Source: Pseudoalteromonas carrageenovora IAM 12662
GTDB lineage: Bacteria; Pseudomonadota; Gammaproteobacteria; Enterobacterales; Alteromonadaceae
Length of the DNA: 64,000 bases
Assembly (NCBI RefSeq): GCF_900239935.1
Contig: NZ_LT965929.1
Span: forward strand, 1-64,000
Reading direction: 5' to 3'
This document shows, one piece after another, positions 33,495-42,051 of the stretch. A program made the position numbers and the translations under genes. The notes beneath the pieces are model-generated. The model was not told the DNA's origin, made no database searches, and saw only the letters and a program-made list of their open reading frames with translations. The first letter of the stretch is position 1. Every line of letters starts with the position of its first letter.

Positions 33495-33902
33495 TTAATT
33501 TAGGCTTTGTGTTGCAAGCGCTACGGGTGAAAATGAATAGGTTTTAATAAAAATCATGATCTCACGGTGGTTTTTGCTTAACCCCCATAATAAAGCGCTC
33601 TGATCGCTGTAATCATTGGCATTATTAAGTTGTTGCTCTAAACGCTGTTGAGCTTGTTTTAATAAACTGTAGGCTGAGCCGCATTGCGTTTGCTGCGCTA
33701 GTAACGTCGCTAAATTATGATGGGCGACCAACATGGCACATACAACGGCTTTATCTGTAGGGTGAGCGCTTAGCAAGTTGTTAGATAACGACAAAGCAAC
33801 ATGGTAGTGGCTTTTAGCACTTTTAATATTGCCGTTGTTAAAGCATTCGTTACCTGCTTTTGTATAGCCTTGCCATTGTAGATATTCGCTTGAACTGCTC
33901 AT
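33495..33902 (-). CDS. Helical repeat protein (TPR-like), nickel-SOD operon
   Basis: Protein of 135 residues made of helix pairs (YTKAGNECFNNGNIKSAKSH, then LSLSNNLLSA), resembling two TPR-like repeats. No catalytic motif or signal peptide. It lies between the first gene of the operon (3-bp gap) and the His-rich membrane protein (13-bp gap). Unknown function; probably a scaffold or regulator for the SOD maturation machinery. Confidence 0.72.
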   Translation of the reverse strand: MSSSSEYLQWQGYTKAGNECFNNGNIKSAKSHYHVALSLSNNLLSAHPTDKAVVCAMLVAHHNLATLLAQQTQCGSAYSLLKQAQQRLEQQLNNANDYSDQSALLWGLSKNHREIMIFIKTYSFSPVALATQSLN

Positions 33903-33905
33903 GCG

Positions 33906-34325
33906 CTAGTGCTCGGTGAGGTGCTGAGGATGTTGCAGCGCCAGCTGTTTTAGCTGAGCGATACATGTAAAAACAAGCTCACTGAGTTTGTCGTCACAAT
34001 AAAACAGATCGTATAGCAGGCTAATTGATTGTGCTAAGGCGTTATGGGCTGCGTGTTTTTCGCCTAAAAAATACAGCGTGGCATACAGGCGCTCTGTAAG
34101 TGAAGTTATTTGTACAAGCTGCGTTTTATCGGCGTAAATATGCATTTGCGTTAGCAGCGTAACGCTTTCTAGCGCACTACCTAAATGCGGTAACGCCTGT
34201 GCAAACTGATACCGTTTAAATAAAGCCTCGCCACTTAATTGTGCGGTTTCAATATCTATAAGTGCTTGTTTAGGTTGGCACAAAATATGTTGTTTATGCC
34301 TAGCGCACAGAAATGGCAAAGCCAT
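33906..34325 (-). CDS. Hypothetical helical protein, first gene of nickel-SOD operon
   Basis: Protein of 139 residues, with helices (IETAQLSGEALFKRYQFAQA, then LPHLGSALESVTLL) reminiscent of TPR repeats. Cysteines at 7 and 16 and several His (CARHKQH) near the N-terminus could bind metal. It starts a five-gene transcript ending with sodX, and overlaps no other gene (3-bp gap to the next). No known family recognised. Confidence 0.68.
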   Translation of the reverse strand: MALPFLCARHKQHILCQPKQALIDIETAQLSGEALFKRYQFAQALPHLGSALESVTLLTQMHIYADKTQLVQITSLTERLYATLYFLGEKHAAHNALAQSISLLYDLFYCDDKLSELVFTCIAQLKQLALQHPQHLTEH

Positions 34326-34382
34326 AATATGTTCCTCATTTATTTACTTGCTAAAACTGTAAAGCAGAAACACAAATAGATC

Positions 34383-34403
34383 AAATGATAATTGTTTTTA
34401 TTT
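34383..34403. promoter_or_regulatory. Fur-like site for nickel-SOD operon
   Basis: AAATGATAATTGTTTTTATTT upstream of the minus-strand operon, containing GATAAT and a degenerate inverted arm. Confidence 0.5.
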
Positions 34404-34457
34404 GCATTGGTGTGTTTTGTGTTTTATTGGGGTGGCTTAAAGTGCATTATAAATATA

Positions 34458-34472
34458 TGATATTAATAATCA
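34458..34472. promoter_or_regulatory. Fur-box-like palindrome before chaN
   Basis: TGATATTAATAATCA is a 7-1-7 inverted repeat close to TGATAATNATTATCA, 29 bp before chaN. Confidence 0.65.
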
Positions 34473-34501
34473 TTTGTATTAACGGGTTTTGAAGGGGGTG
34501 T

Positions 34502-35434
34502 ATGAAAAAGTCTATGTTCGCTCTGGCGTTAGTAACTGGTTTAAGTGGTTGTAGCACAACAACTGTGCTGCCCGATAAAAGCTCATCATTATATTACTCA
34601 GCACTTTATAATGCCCAAGCAAAGCCTGTTAGCTCTGTATTATTAGAGCCTATGCTATTAAATGCCGATGTGGTTTTAGTGGGTGAATGGCATACACACC
34701 CGGGCGTGCATTTATTTCAGGCTGAGTTATTTGAGCAATTAAGTAAAAGTAATAAACGCACTGCCCTTTCGCTAGAGCAATTTAGCCGTGCCGACCAGCC
34801 TATTTTAAACCAGTACGTTAAGGGTGAAATTGGTGAGCAATACTTAATTGATAACACCCAAGCGTGGCCTAATTACAAAAGCGATTATCGTGCGCTTATA
34901 GAGCTGGCAAAAGCGAACAATAGCGATGTAATAGCTGCAAATGCGCCTAAAAATATAGTCACCTGTATTGGCAGGCAAGGGGTAAGTTATTTAAATAAAC
35001 TTGATGAAACACGGCAGAGCTATATTGCAGCCGCTATTGATACATCCCCCAGTGATTATAAACAACGTTTTATGGCATCAATGCACCATGGTTCGCCCAG
35101 TCAAAACGAAAACTATTATGCTGCGCAAGTTACCTGGGATGAAACTATGGCTGAGTCTATTGTTAACTATTTAAATAATCATAAATATGCGCAGGTAGTG
35201 CATATAGCGGGCGATTTTCATGTGAAAAATGGCGAAGGTATAGCGCGTGTTATCAAGCGTTTAGCGCCAGAGTTAAATGTTGTCTGGATATCGCCGGTAA
35301 CAAGTGTGCAAGCTAATCAAAGTGGATATCAGTTGCAGGTTAACCCTTTGCCACCCCGTTATGTACAAAAAGAACATCAGCAAGCCGCTTTTAAAGCTTT
35401 AGCTAAACGAGGCGAGCAAACATCTTGCTTATAA
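34502..35434 (+). CDS. chaN: ChaN-family heme-binding lipoprotein
   Basis: Haem-binding uptake (Tiki/ChaN superfamily) lipoprotein of 310 residues. A lipobox ends the signal sequence (LVTGLSGC, lipidated Cys17). The conserved VLVGEWHTHPGVHLFQAE (about 59-76) and LSLEQFSRADQPIL (near 92) mark ChaN; VVHIAGDFHVKNGEGIARVI (near 236) is the C-terminal part. ChaN sits in the outer membrane and helps heme capture. A Fur-like site precedes it. It converges on hugZ and lies opposite the nickel-SOD operon. Confidence 0.87.
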   Translation: MKKSMFALALVTGLSGCSTTTVLPDKSSSLYYSALYNAQAKPVSSVLLEPMLLNADVVLVGEWHTHPGVHLFQAELFEQLSKSNKRTALSLEQFSRADQPILNQYVKGEIGEQYLIDNTQAWPNYKSDYRALIELAKANNSDVIAANAPKNIVTCIGRQGVSYLNKLDETRQSYIAAAIDTSPSDYKQRFMASMHHGSPSQNENYYAAQVTWDETMAESIVNYLNNHKYAQVVHIAGDFHVKNGEGIARVIKRLAPELNVVWISPVTSVQANQSGYQLQVNPLPPRYVQKEHQQAAFKALAKRGEQTSCL

Positions 35435-35440
35435 AATAGC

Positions 35441-35486
35441 GACATAGTTAGTAAATCTCTTAACCAGAGCTCAGGTTAACTATGTC
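35441..35486. terminator. Hairpin between convergent chaN and hugZ
   Basis: GACATAGTTA pairs with TAACTATGTC, with a smaller TTAACC/GGTTAA hairpin inside. Confidence 0.5.
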
Positions 35487-35500
35487 GTCATTTATTTAGT

Positions 35501-36220
35501 TTAGTTACTTCGAGCTTGATTGGTTAGCTCAACCAGCGCTTTACGAACCTCTAGCGGGCTGTTGCACTGGGTTTTAAAATTGATAAAGTAATTACGCTTT
35601 TTACTTTGTATATAAAAGCCTGTGGGTAATAAGCCGCTCATTATTGGTGTTTTATCAGCAACGTTATAGTGCTGCATTAATATGAGCGACATAGCATCTT
35701 GATGATCTTCATTCATATGACTTATCATGCTTTGCTGTTGGCCTTCGTCCCAGTTTTTTGCCTCGTTTTGCCATTCGTTTTGCTCAAGCCAAAATATTTT
35801 GCCAAAGCCACCAATGTAACGCACACGAATTACGTCTAATTGCCATAATTGAAAGTCGTGCGCGTTGCGATAGCTAGCAGCTTCGGGATATAGGGCAATA
35901 TAGTTATTAAGTAAGGTGTGTGCTTGCTCGCTTGGCACAACAGAGCCGTCGCCTACAAGCGTTACTCGCCCGTGCTCGTTCTGATCGCCGTAGTCGGCGG
36001 CGTCAAATACGGTAAGGCTCATACGAGAGTCGTGCTTTAGGTTTTTAGTGTGCTGGGCTATATCGCTAATAAAAAAGTAAACACGGCCTTGTTCGTCGCA
36101 CATATAAGGGGTTACTGAGCCAAACGGGTAGCCGCGTAAATTATTAGAAATAGTCGACATAACACCGGCATTGGTTTTGTAAACCAAGGTGCGTGCATCG
36201 TTTAATGCTTGCTCTCTCAT
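35501..36220 (-). CDS. hugZ: HugZ/HutZ-like heme-utilisation protein
   Basis: Heme-utilisation protein of 239 residues with a split FMN-like barrel (residues about 10-160: ARTLVYKTNAGVMSTIS, NLRGYPFGSVTPY) and a C-terminal domain HMNEDHQDAMSLIL, whose His/Glu residues contact heme. Members open heme to release iron. It overlaps hmuV by 4 bp and ends the hmuTUV-hugZ operon. Its presence in the operon couples heme import to degradation. Confidence 0.9.
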   Translation of the reverse strand: MREQALNDARTLVYKTNAGVMSTISNNLRGYPFGSVTPYMCDEQGRVYFFISDIAQHTKNLKHDSRMSLTVFDAADYGDQNEHGRVTLVGDGSVVPSEQAHTLLNNYIALYPEAASYRNAHDFQLWQLDVIRVRYIGGFGKIFWLEQNEWQNEAKNWDEGQQQSMISHMNEDHQDAMSLILMQHYNVADKTPIMSGLLPTGFYIQSKKRNYFINFKTQCNSPLEVRKALVELTNQARSN

Positions 36221-37005
36221 AAAAACTCCTGACGTTGAGAAAAAACCATGGGTGCATCGTGATAAGGGTGAGGATTTACGTGCAGTTTCATGGCGTACAT
36301 TTGTTGTAAGTTTTGCTCAGTTAATACGGTGTTTATAGGCCCACTTTGCAACACTTTTTTGTTGTGCAGCAAAATAGCGTCGGTTGCATAAAGGCTGGCC
36401 AAATTTAGATCGTGTATTGCAATAATGGCGCTGTTACCCTGTCCTACAAACGCTTTAACGCAGCTGAGCAAAGCATGTTGATGGCGCATATCAAGTGCTG
36501 ATGTAGGCTCGTCGAGCAGCATTAGTTTTGGCTCGGCCGATTGTGTAAAGGCATTTAGCTGCGCTAAAGTTCGAGCCATATGCACGCGTTGTTGCTCCCC
36601 GCCCGAAAGCGCACTTACGCGACGATTTAAATAATTACTTAAATCCATAATTGCGGCGTATTTATGTACTTTTTCGCTTTGCATTTTTAATGACTCTACA
36701 TACGGGTAGCGGCCCATTGCAATAAGCTCAAATACTGTAAAATCAAACCCTACGTGGTTTGCTTGCATCATAACTGCGCGCTGTGTGGCTAGGTTTTCTT
36801 TAGCGTGAGCGGCCAGCGGCTTGTTATTAAAAAGTACACTACCGGTAAAGGGGTGCATACCCGCTAAGGTATGCAGCAAAGTAGACTTACCTGCGCCATT
36901 TTCACCAAGTAGTGCAACAAGCTGCCCTTGTTTAGCGCTGCCATTAATAGCGTTTAAAACGGTATGGTTGCCAAAGCCAACGCTTAAATCATCAAACGTG
37001 ATCAT
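36217..37005 (-). CDS. hmuV: Heme ABC transporter ATP-binding protein
   Basis: ABC transporter ATPase of 262 residues for heme import. Walker A GENGAGKSTLL (near 36), signature LSGGEQQRVHMAR (near 136) and Walker B LMLLDEPTSALD (near 162) are all present. ATG at 37005 overlaps the hmuU stop (ATGA), which supports this start over an upstream TTG. It ends 4 bp into hugZ. The order T-U-V-Z is as in heme uptake loci. It energises transport through HmuU of heme delivered by HmuT. Confidence 0.93.
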   Translation of the reverse strand: MITFDDLSVGFGNHTVLNAINGSAKQGQLVALLGENGAGKSTLLHTLAGMHPFTGSVLFNNKPLAAHAKENLATQRAVMMQANHVGFDFTVFELIAMGRYPYVESLKMQSEKVHKYAAIMDLSNYLNRRVSALSGGEQQRVHMARTLAQLNAFTQSAEPKLMLLDEPTSALDMRHQHALLSCVKAFVGQGNSAIIAIHDLNLASLYATDAILLHNKKVLQSGPINTVLTEQNLQQMYAMKLHVNPHPYHDAPMVFSQRQEFL

Positions 37006-38054
37006 GACCAACCTCGCTTATTTTTAACGATTAAATAAATAAACAATGGTGCACCCAATAGCGCGGTAATAATGCCAATGGGTAGCTCGGCGGGCATTAT
37101 TATAATGCGTGCTAACCAGTCAGAAAGTAGCAATACCACTACGCCAATTAGCATACAAAGCGGCAGCATATTACGTAAATGCGGCCCCACCATTAAGCGG
37201 GCAATATGCGGGACTACCAAGCCAACAAACCCTATCAAACCAGTAAGCGCTACAACCGCACCTACCCCTAATGCAACAAGTATAATTACATATAATTTAA
37301 GCTTATTAGTGTCTACTCCTAGGTACTGAGCTTGGGATTCGCCAATAAGGAGTAAGTTCATGGGCTCTTTTAACCGCCACAGGCCAACAAGGCTAATAAA
37401 AAGTAAAGGTGCTGCTTGAATTATCGTACTCCAGCTTGCCCCGCCTAATGAGCCCATGGTCCAGTAATTTATTAATCGCAATGCACTGTCGTCAGCAAAA
37501 AAGCTCAGTAGCCCAATAACCGCAAATGCTAACGCGTTAATAGCAACCCCGACTAATATAAGTGTGGTGATATTAATTTGCCCTTGCTGCTTGGCAATTA
37601 AATATACCAGCGAGGTAACACCAAGCGCCCCTAAAAACGACGCATAAGGTAAATACAACTGCGCGTTAAAATTAAACTGCGCGCTAAGTGCTATAAACGC
37701 CACAGCAACCATAGCCGCACCCGCACTAATGCCAATAATAGATGGGTCGGCCAGCGGGTTACGGCACAGCGCTTGGGTTGCCGCCCCTGTTTGGGCAAGC
37801 ACCAACCCTACAAGCACTGCAAGCACAAAGCGTGGCAAACGTATTTGCATCACCACATTAATTTGCAGTGCATCAAACTGATTAAAGCGCTCGGGTGCAA
37901 GCCAAGCAATGGCTAAACGCCAATCCCACCCGGCTGGACCGTACCCTATGCTTAGTAGTGCCAAAGCAAAAATACAAACAGAGGCTAATAGCATCCATTT
38001 ATGAGTTTGGCTAAGTGTTATGGGCACAAAGCGGCTCAATGTTAGGGTGTTCAT
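37002..38054 (-). CDS. hmuU: Heme ABC transporter permease
   Basis: FecCD-type permease of 350 residues with about nine to ten transmembrane segments (LLASVCIFALALLSIGYGPA near the start). RLPRFVLAVLVGLVLAQTGA (residues about 72-91) and ALCRNPLADPSIIGISAG are the family motifs; the cytoplasmic coupling loop GFVGLVVPHIARLMVG (near 265) is intact. It overlaps hmuT and hmuV by 4 bp each. Confidence 0.93.
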   Translation of the reverse strand: MNTLTLSRFVPITLSQTHKWMLLASVCIFALALLSIGYGPAGWDWRLAIAWLAPERFNQFDALQINVVMQIRLPRFVLAVLVGLVLAQTGAATQALCRNPLADPSIIGISAGAAMVAVAFIALSAQFNFNAQLYLPYASFLGALGVTSLVYLIAKQQGQINITTLILVGVAINALAFAVIGLLSFFADDSALRLINYWTMGSLGGASWSTIIQAAPLLFISLVGLWRLKEPMNLLLIGESQAQYLGVDTNKLKLYVIILVALGVGAVVALTGLIGFVGLVVPHIARLMVGPHLRNMLPLCMLIGVVVLLLSDWLARIIIMPAELPIGIITALLGAPLFIYLIVKNKRGWS

Positions 38055-38860
38055 AAGCGGGTTTTATACTCGTTAAGCTCATTAATTGCTGTGGCAATAC
38101 GTGGCGACATACCAAGCGAAAGCAGGCTATCCATAACAAGTAAGTTACAGCTTTGCGCAGCTTTTAATAAGCGTAGGTTCGGTTGCTTACAAAAAGCCTG
38201 CTTGCCGCCAATGCTTTGTACAACATGCTTTGGCGCAACTAAAAAGTCAGGCTGATTTACAGCAAGTACTTCGGTATTAATTGCTTTAAAGCCTGAATGT
38301 GTAGCGGCTATATTAGTAATGCCCGCATAGCTAAATAATAAATTAGGCACGGTTTCTTGCCCTGCGGCAACAAGCCCGCGCTCATTAGCTGAGAGTAAAA
38401 ATAGTGCGCTGTGTGTTTGCGCTTTGGCTTTTTCAGGTAATGAGTCTGTAATGTGCTTAATAAGTGATTGCGCTTTTTGTTTGGCGTTTAAGTCGGTACC
38501 AAGGCGTTTAATTAGCTCAAGTAGCTCATTAACTGAGGTGGGCTTTTTATAATGAATTAGTTTAACCCCTGTTGCCTCAATTTGTTTAAGTGCTTGGCTT
38601 CGCCCTGCGCCTTCAAGCGCTAATAAGATGGTTGGGCGCATAGAAAGTACGCCTTCTGCCGCTAAATCACGGTAATAACCCACTTGTGGTAATTGCGTAG
38701 CTTGCTGCGGGTACATACTAGATTGATCAACAGCTACAAGCGTACTTTGTTTGCCCAGCGCATAAATTATTTCTGTAAGGGTGCCGCCAGCACTAATAAC
38801 GCGCTCCTGTGCAAGTGCAGGTTGAGCGACTAAAGCAAACAATATAAATAGGTATTTCAT
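38051..38860 (-). CDS. hmuT: Heme ABC transporter substrate-binding protein
   Basis: Periplasmic binding protein of 269 residues with a cleavable signal peptide (MKYLFILFALVAQPALAQ). The fold is the iron/heme-type: TLTEIIYALGKQSTLVAVDQ (near 27), VGYYRDLAAEGVLSMRPTIL (near 58) and DSLLSLGMSPRIATAI near the end. It gives heme to HmuU. The first gene of the hmuTUV-hugZ operon, divergent from the receptor gene, with a Fur box 50 bp upstream. Confidence 0.9.
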   Translation of the reverse strand: MKYLFILFALVAQPALAQERVISAGGTLTEIIYALGKQSTLVAVDQSSMYPQQATQLPQVGYYRDLAAEGVLSMRPTILLALEGAGRSQALKQIEATGVKLIHYKKPTSVNELLELIKRLGTDLNAKQKAQSLIKHITDSLPEKAKAQTHSALFLLSANERGLVAAGQETVPNLLFSYAGITNIAATHSGFKAINTEVLAVNQPDFLVAPKHVVQSIGGKQAFCKQPNLRLLKAAQSCNLLVMDSLLSLGMSPRIATAINELNEYKTRL

Positions 38861-38909
38861 TCCATACTCCGGTTTTATTTTTTGGCTATTATAACTAGTT
38901 AAATCTAAA

Positions 38910-38924
38910 TGAAAATGATTATCA
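38910..38924. promoter_or_regulatory. Fur box, hmuT/heme receptor divergent promoter
   Basis: TGAAAATGATTATCA differs from TGATAATNATTATCA at one position. Confidence 0.8.
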
Positions 38925-38972
38925 TAATTAATTGATCTTATTTTGGCTTAGTTGTAACATCTCGGCAATAAA

Positions 38973-38987
38973 TAATAACTATTATCA
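38973..38987. promoter_or_regulatory. Second Fur-like site, heme receptor side
   Basis: TAATAACTATTATCA lies 13 bp before the receptor ATG with a good right arm (ATTATCA). Confidence 0.55.
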
Positions 38988-38999
38988 TTTGGAGTTAAA

Positions 39000-41081
39000 A
39001 TGAATCCCTCTGCATTTAAATTTACTGCTATAGCAACCTTATTACTCGGATCGGGCACTGCATTTGCCGAAAACATAATTGACGATCATATTGTTGTGAG
39101 TGGCTCGCGCTTTGAACAAAAGCTTAAAGATGTAACAGGCTCAGTTAATGTTATTACCGAGCAAGATATAGAACGCCAGCTAGCTGTAGATTTACAAACT
39201 ATGTTTAAATACGATTCAAGCATTGCAACCACTGGCAGTGGTGCAGGCGCGCAAACACTCACCGTACGTGGTGTTGGTGGTAACCGTGTTGTATTTATAA
39301 AAGATGGCCGACGCACTAACGATGGCTACGCAGGCGGAGGGGGTTATTTAGTTGGACGTAATTATTTTGATGTAGCAAGTGTAAAACAGGTAGAAGTAGC
39401 CAAAGGTGCTGCATCATCTTTATATGGCTCTGATGCACTCGGTGGCATTGTGGTTATAACCACTAAAGACCCTAGTGATTATTTAAAAAATAACGACAGC
39501 TTTGTAAAAATGGCGCTTGGGTACCAAGGTCAAAGCAACCAAATTGCCGCTGATATTACCGCTGCAAAAGACTTAGGCGACTTTGCAGTAAGCGCCGTGT
39601 ATAGCCACCGCGACAGCGAAGAAGTACAAAACTATGACGAAAAATTACCCGGTTATGATGCTAAGTCGGATGCTTTATTAGTTAAATTTGAGCAGCAGCT
39701 TGATGAAAAGCGCACACTTAAATACACCCTCGATTACTTTAACCAAACAACTGAGCAAGTTATTACTTCTGCCGTTCAAGAAACCGAAGAAGACGACACT
39801 AATTGGTCGCTAGCGCTAGATTACCATTCAGAGGTAGCAACAGCGGCGTTTGATAAATGGCACGGGCAAGTGTCTTACAGCAGTTACGAGCAACAAAGCG
39901 ATCAAATTAGTGGCGCAAGCACCTACACCGATTATAACGACTATCGCTTTGAGCAAAATATTTTAGGTTTAAAAGCAGTATTTAATAAAGGGCTTAAAGG
40001 AGAAACCACCGATCACGAAGTGGTATATGGGGTAGATGTAGACTTATACGACATCACCCGCCCTCGTTTTAAAACACGTGTTTTAGCCGATGGCACCGTT
40101 GATTTTACAGACCAAAAACAAAAAGCGTTTCCGGGGGCTGATACATCTTTAATTGGCGCTTATGTGCAAGACAGTATGTCGTTTAAAAACAGCGCGTGGT
40201 CGGTTATTGCAGGTGTGAGATATGATTACTACACCTTAGAGGCTAAAAATGATGAGCTATACGCCGACTCGCAGCTTGATGATATTACCGAATCAGCTTT
40301 TTCGCCTAAGCTAGGTGTTATATACCAAGTAGATGATAACCTATCGTGGTATGGGCAATACGTGCGAGGCTTTAAAATACCACCACACGACCAAGCCTAT
40401 CAAAGCCACGGCGTTGAGCCGTTTTATCAAATATTACCAAACGCTGATTTAGACCCAGAGAGCAGCGATTCATTTGAGCTTGGGCTTAGATACGCAAGCA
40501 GTGATTTTAGCGTGAACTTAAGCGCGTTTTATGCAGCATACGATGACTTTATTGAAACGGCCGTTGTGGGTGTTGAGCCAACATATATTCCTGGCGTAAA
40601 CAAAACGCTGTATCAGTATCAAAATATTAGCGAAACACAAATAAGCGGTGTTGAAGCAGGAATTGCCATGTATGTCGCTGAAAATATACTACTAGAGGCA
40701 AACGTGGCCTACGTTGATGGTGAAAATAAAGAAACCGAACAGCCACTTACCAGTATTAGCCCGTTAAACGGCTCAGTATTGTTGACCACAGAGCTTGGTG
40801 ACATTAACTGGACTGCTGCATGGCGTTTAGCTAAATCGCAATCGGACGTAGTGCTTGATACAAATGGTGATAAAACCACTCAAGGGCATGGCTACGGCGT
40901 TGTTGATTTATACGCAAACTACGAATGGCAAGCGTGGCAATTAAATGTAGGAGTACTTAACTTGCTTGATAAAGAATATGTACCCTTTGAGCTAATTGCA
41001 GGGCAATCTGCAAGTGCTGATGTTAGCCAATACAGTCAACCAGGGCGTAACTTTTCAGTAAGAGTTAGCTACCAGTTTTAA
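39000..41081 (+). CDS. TonB-dependent heme/hemoglobin receptor
   Basis: Outer-membrane receptor of 693 residues. A signal peptide ends at TAFA; the TonB box region IDDHIVVSGSRFEQ follows. The plug domain (DVTGSVNVITEQDIERQLAV; SVKQVEVAKGAASSLYGSDA) and 22-strand barrel end with VRVSYQF. Its divergence from hmuTUV-hugZ, with Fur boxes between, marks it as the heme entry gate, though the ligand (heme, hemoglobin) is inferred from context. The strong hairpin AAACGCTGCAT/ATGCAGCGTTT follows. Confidence 0.92.
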   Translation: MNPSAFKFTAIATLLLGSGTAFAENIIDDHIVVSGSRFEQKLKDVTGSVNVITEQDIERQLAVDLQTMFKYDSSIATTGSGAGAQTLTVRGVGGNRVVFIKDGRRTNDGYAGGGGYLVGRNYFDVASVKQVEVAKGAASSLYGSDALGGIVVITTKDPSDYLKNNDSFVKMALGYQGQSNQIAADITAAKDLGDFAVSAVYSHRDSEEVQNYDEKLPGYDAKSDALLVKFEQQLDEKRTLKYTLDYFNQTTEQVITSAVQETEEDDTNWSLALDYHSEVATAAFDKWHGQVSYSSYEQQSDQISGASTYTDYNDYRFEQNILGLKAVFNKGLKGETTDHEVVYGVDVDLYDITRPRFKTRVLADGTVDFTDQKQKAFPGADTSLIGAYVQDSMSFKNSAWSVIAGVRYDYYTLEAKNDELYADSQLDDITESAFSPKLGVIYQVDDNLSWYGQYVRGFKIPPHDQAYQSHGVEPFYQILPNADLDPESSDSFELGLRYASSDFSVNLSAFYAAYDDFIETAVVGVEPTYIPGVNKTLYQYQNISETQISGVEAGIAMYVAENILLEANVAYVDGENKETEQPLTSISPLNGSVLLTTELGDINWTAAWRLAKSQSDVVLDTNGDKTTQGHGYGVVDLYANYEWQAWQLNVGVLNLLDKEYVPFELIAGQSASADVSQYSQPGRNFSVRVSYQF

Positions 41082-41102
41082 TTAACGCTTAATAAATACA
41101 GC

Positions 41103-41128
41103 AAACGCTGCATGGGAATGCAGCGTTT
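41103..41128. terminator. Hairpin after heme receptor gene
   Basis: AAACGCTGCAT-GGGA-ATGCAGCGTTT, 11-bp perfect stem; T-run absent beyond TTT. Confidence 0.6.
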
Positions 41129-41263
41129 ACTTGTCACATATTTACTCAAGTTAAATTTAAATTACTTAATGGCAAGTATGTTTAAGCAAATTTGTACACA
41201 CTTAATGCGAAGTAACACTTTATAAAACCAGTGCTTTTTAAGCTAAAGCGCTGCTAGAATTTT

Positions 41264-41944
41264 TTAATTTGCTGCAAAATCGCGAGTTTCTAAATAGCTT
41301 GGGGCGCTTTTAAAACAGGCCTTTAGCTTACTTGCAAGCGCTGTGGTTGCTGGTGCATCACATTTTAATTTGCCATTATATTTTCCGTTAGTTAGTGCTA
41401 CTAAACTGAGTGAGTCATAACTTGGTTTACTTTGTATTTTATGAATCACCAACCCTTGCCCTGCAGATAGCTTTATTAAATCAAACTCTTCTTTTTGAGG
41501 TTGTGTTATAGCGAGCTTTTTTACATATAACGGACTTTTAAAGGTCAGCTTTGTCGAAAACAAAGCCGTACCTCCGCGCTCAAAATGGCCATTAAACACA
41601 GTGGTATTTAATGTGGGTGTCAGCTTATTTATTAATAAATTTAAATCAAATTTGGTTGGTAAAATGGTGATCCGAGTTTGTTTTTTTAGTGACTCGTTTA
41701 GTGCATTTTTGATTATTTTAAGATGGATGTCATTGGTAGTTACTTCATACACTATTTGGTAGTTGTGTGGGGGGGCATATAAAGGCATGTGGCTGGCTAG
41801 TACTTTATCGCCAGCTAATATAAGTGCCATGCCATGAAACCCCACATAGCTGTGGGCTTTATGTGTGTTGTGTGCCTTGTGCTGAGGGTCGCTTGCTAGT
41901 GCTGCGCTTGAAAATAAAATAAAAATTAGCAGTATGTGTTTCAT
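41264..41944 (-). CDS. Hypothetical periplasmic protein
   Basis: Protein of 226 residues with a signal peptide (MKHILLIFILFSSAALA), so periplasmic. ATG at 41944 is chosen; a longer frame upstream begins with an improbable hydrophobic leader. The mature N-terminus is His-rich (DPQHKAHNTHKAHSYVGFHG), then a beta-rich domain. Two Cys near the end. It lies between the heme receptor and a LysR, but in opposite direction to both, so it is not part of their transcripts. The function is unknown; metal binding by the His-rich segment is inference. Confidence 0.68.
   Translation of the reverse strand: MKHILLIFILFSSAALASDPQHKAHNTHKAHSYVGFHGMALILAGDKVLASHMPLYAPPHNYQIVYEVTTNDIHLKIIKNALNESLKKQTRITILPTKFDLNLLINKLTPTLNTTVFNGHFERGGTALFSTKLTFKSPLYVKKLAITQPQKEEFDLIKLSAGQGLVIHKIQSKPSYDSLSLVALTNGKYNGKLKCDAPATTALASKLKACFKSAPSYLETRDFAAN
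41656..41673 (+). repeat. GATC-motif copy in periplasmic-protein gene
   Basis: TTGGTAAAATGGTGATCC, two mismatches to TTAGTAAAATNNTGATCT. Confidence 0.4.
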
Positions 41945-42051
41945 GTTAATGCTCAAAAATAAATATAGCGTCACTATAAGCTGATTTATATGTATAAATA
42001 ATAGATAATAAGTTGTTAGTTGTTTCCTTTTAATCAATACGGTTTGGCGCT

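Noticed and set aside
33540..33565. GATC-motif copy near TTAATAAAAATCATGATCT
   Set aside because: The gap between the two halves is one base too long and one base differs; probably coding chance.
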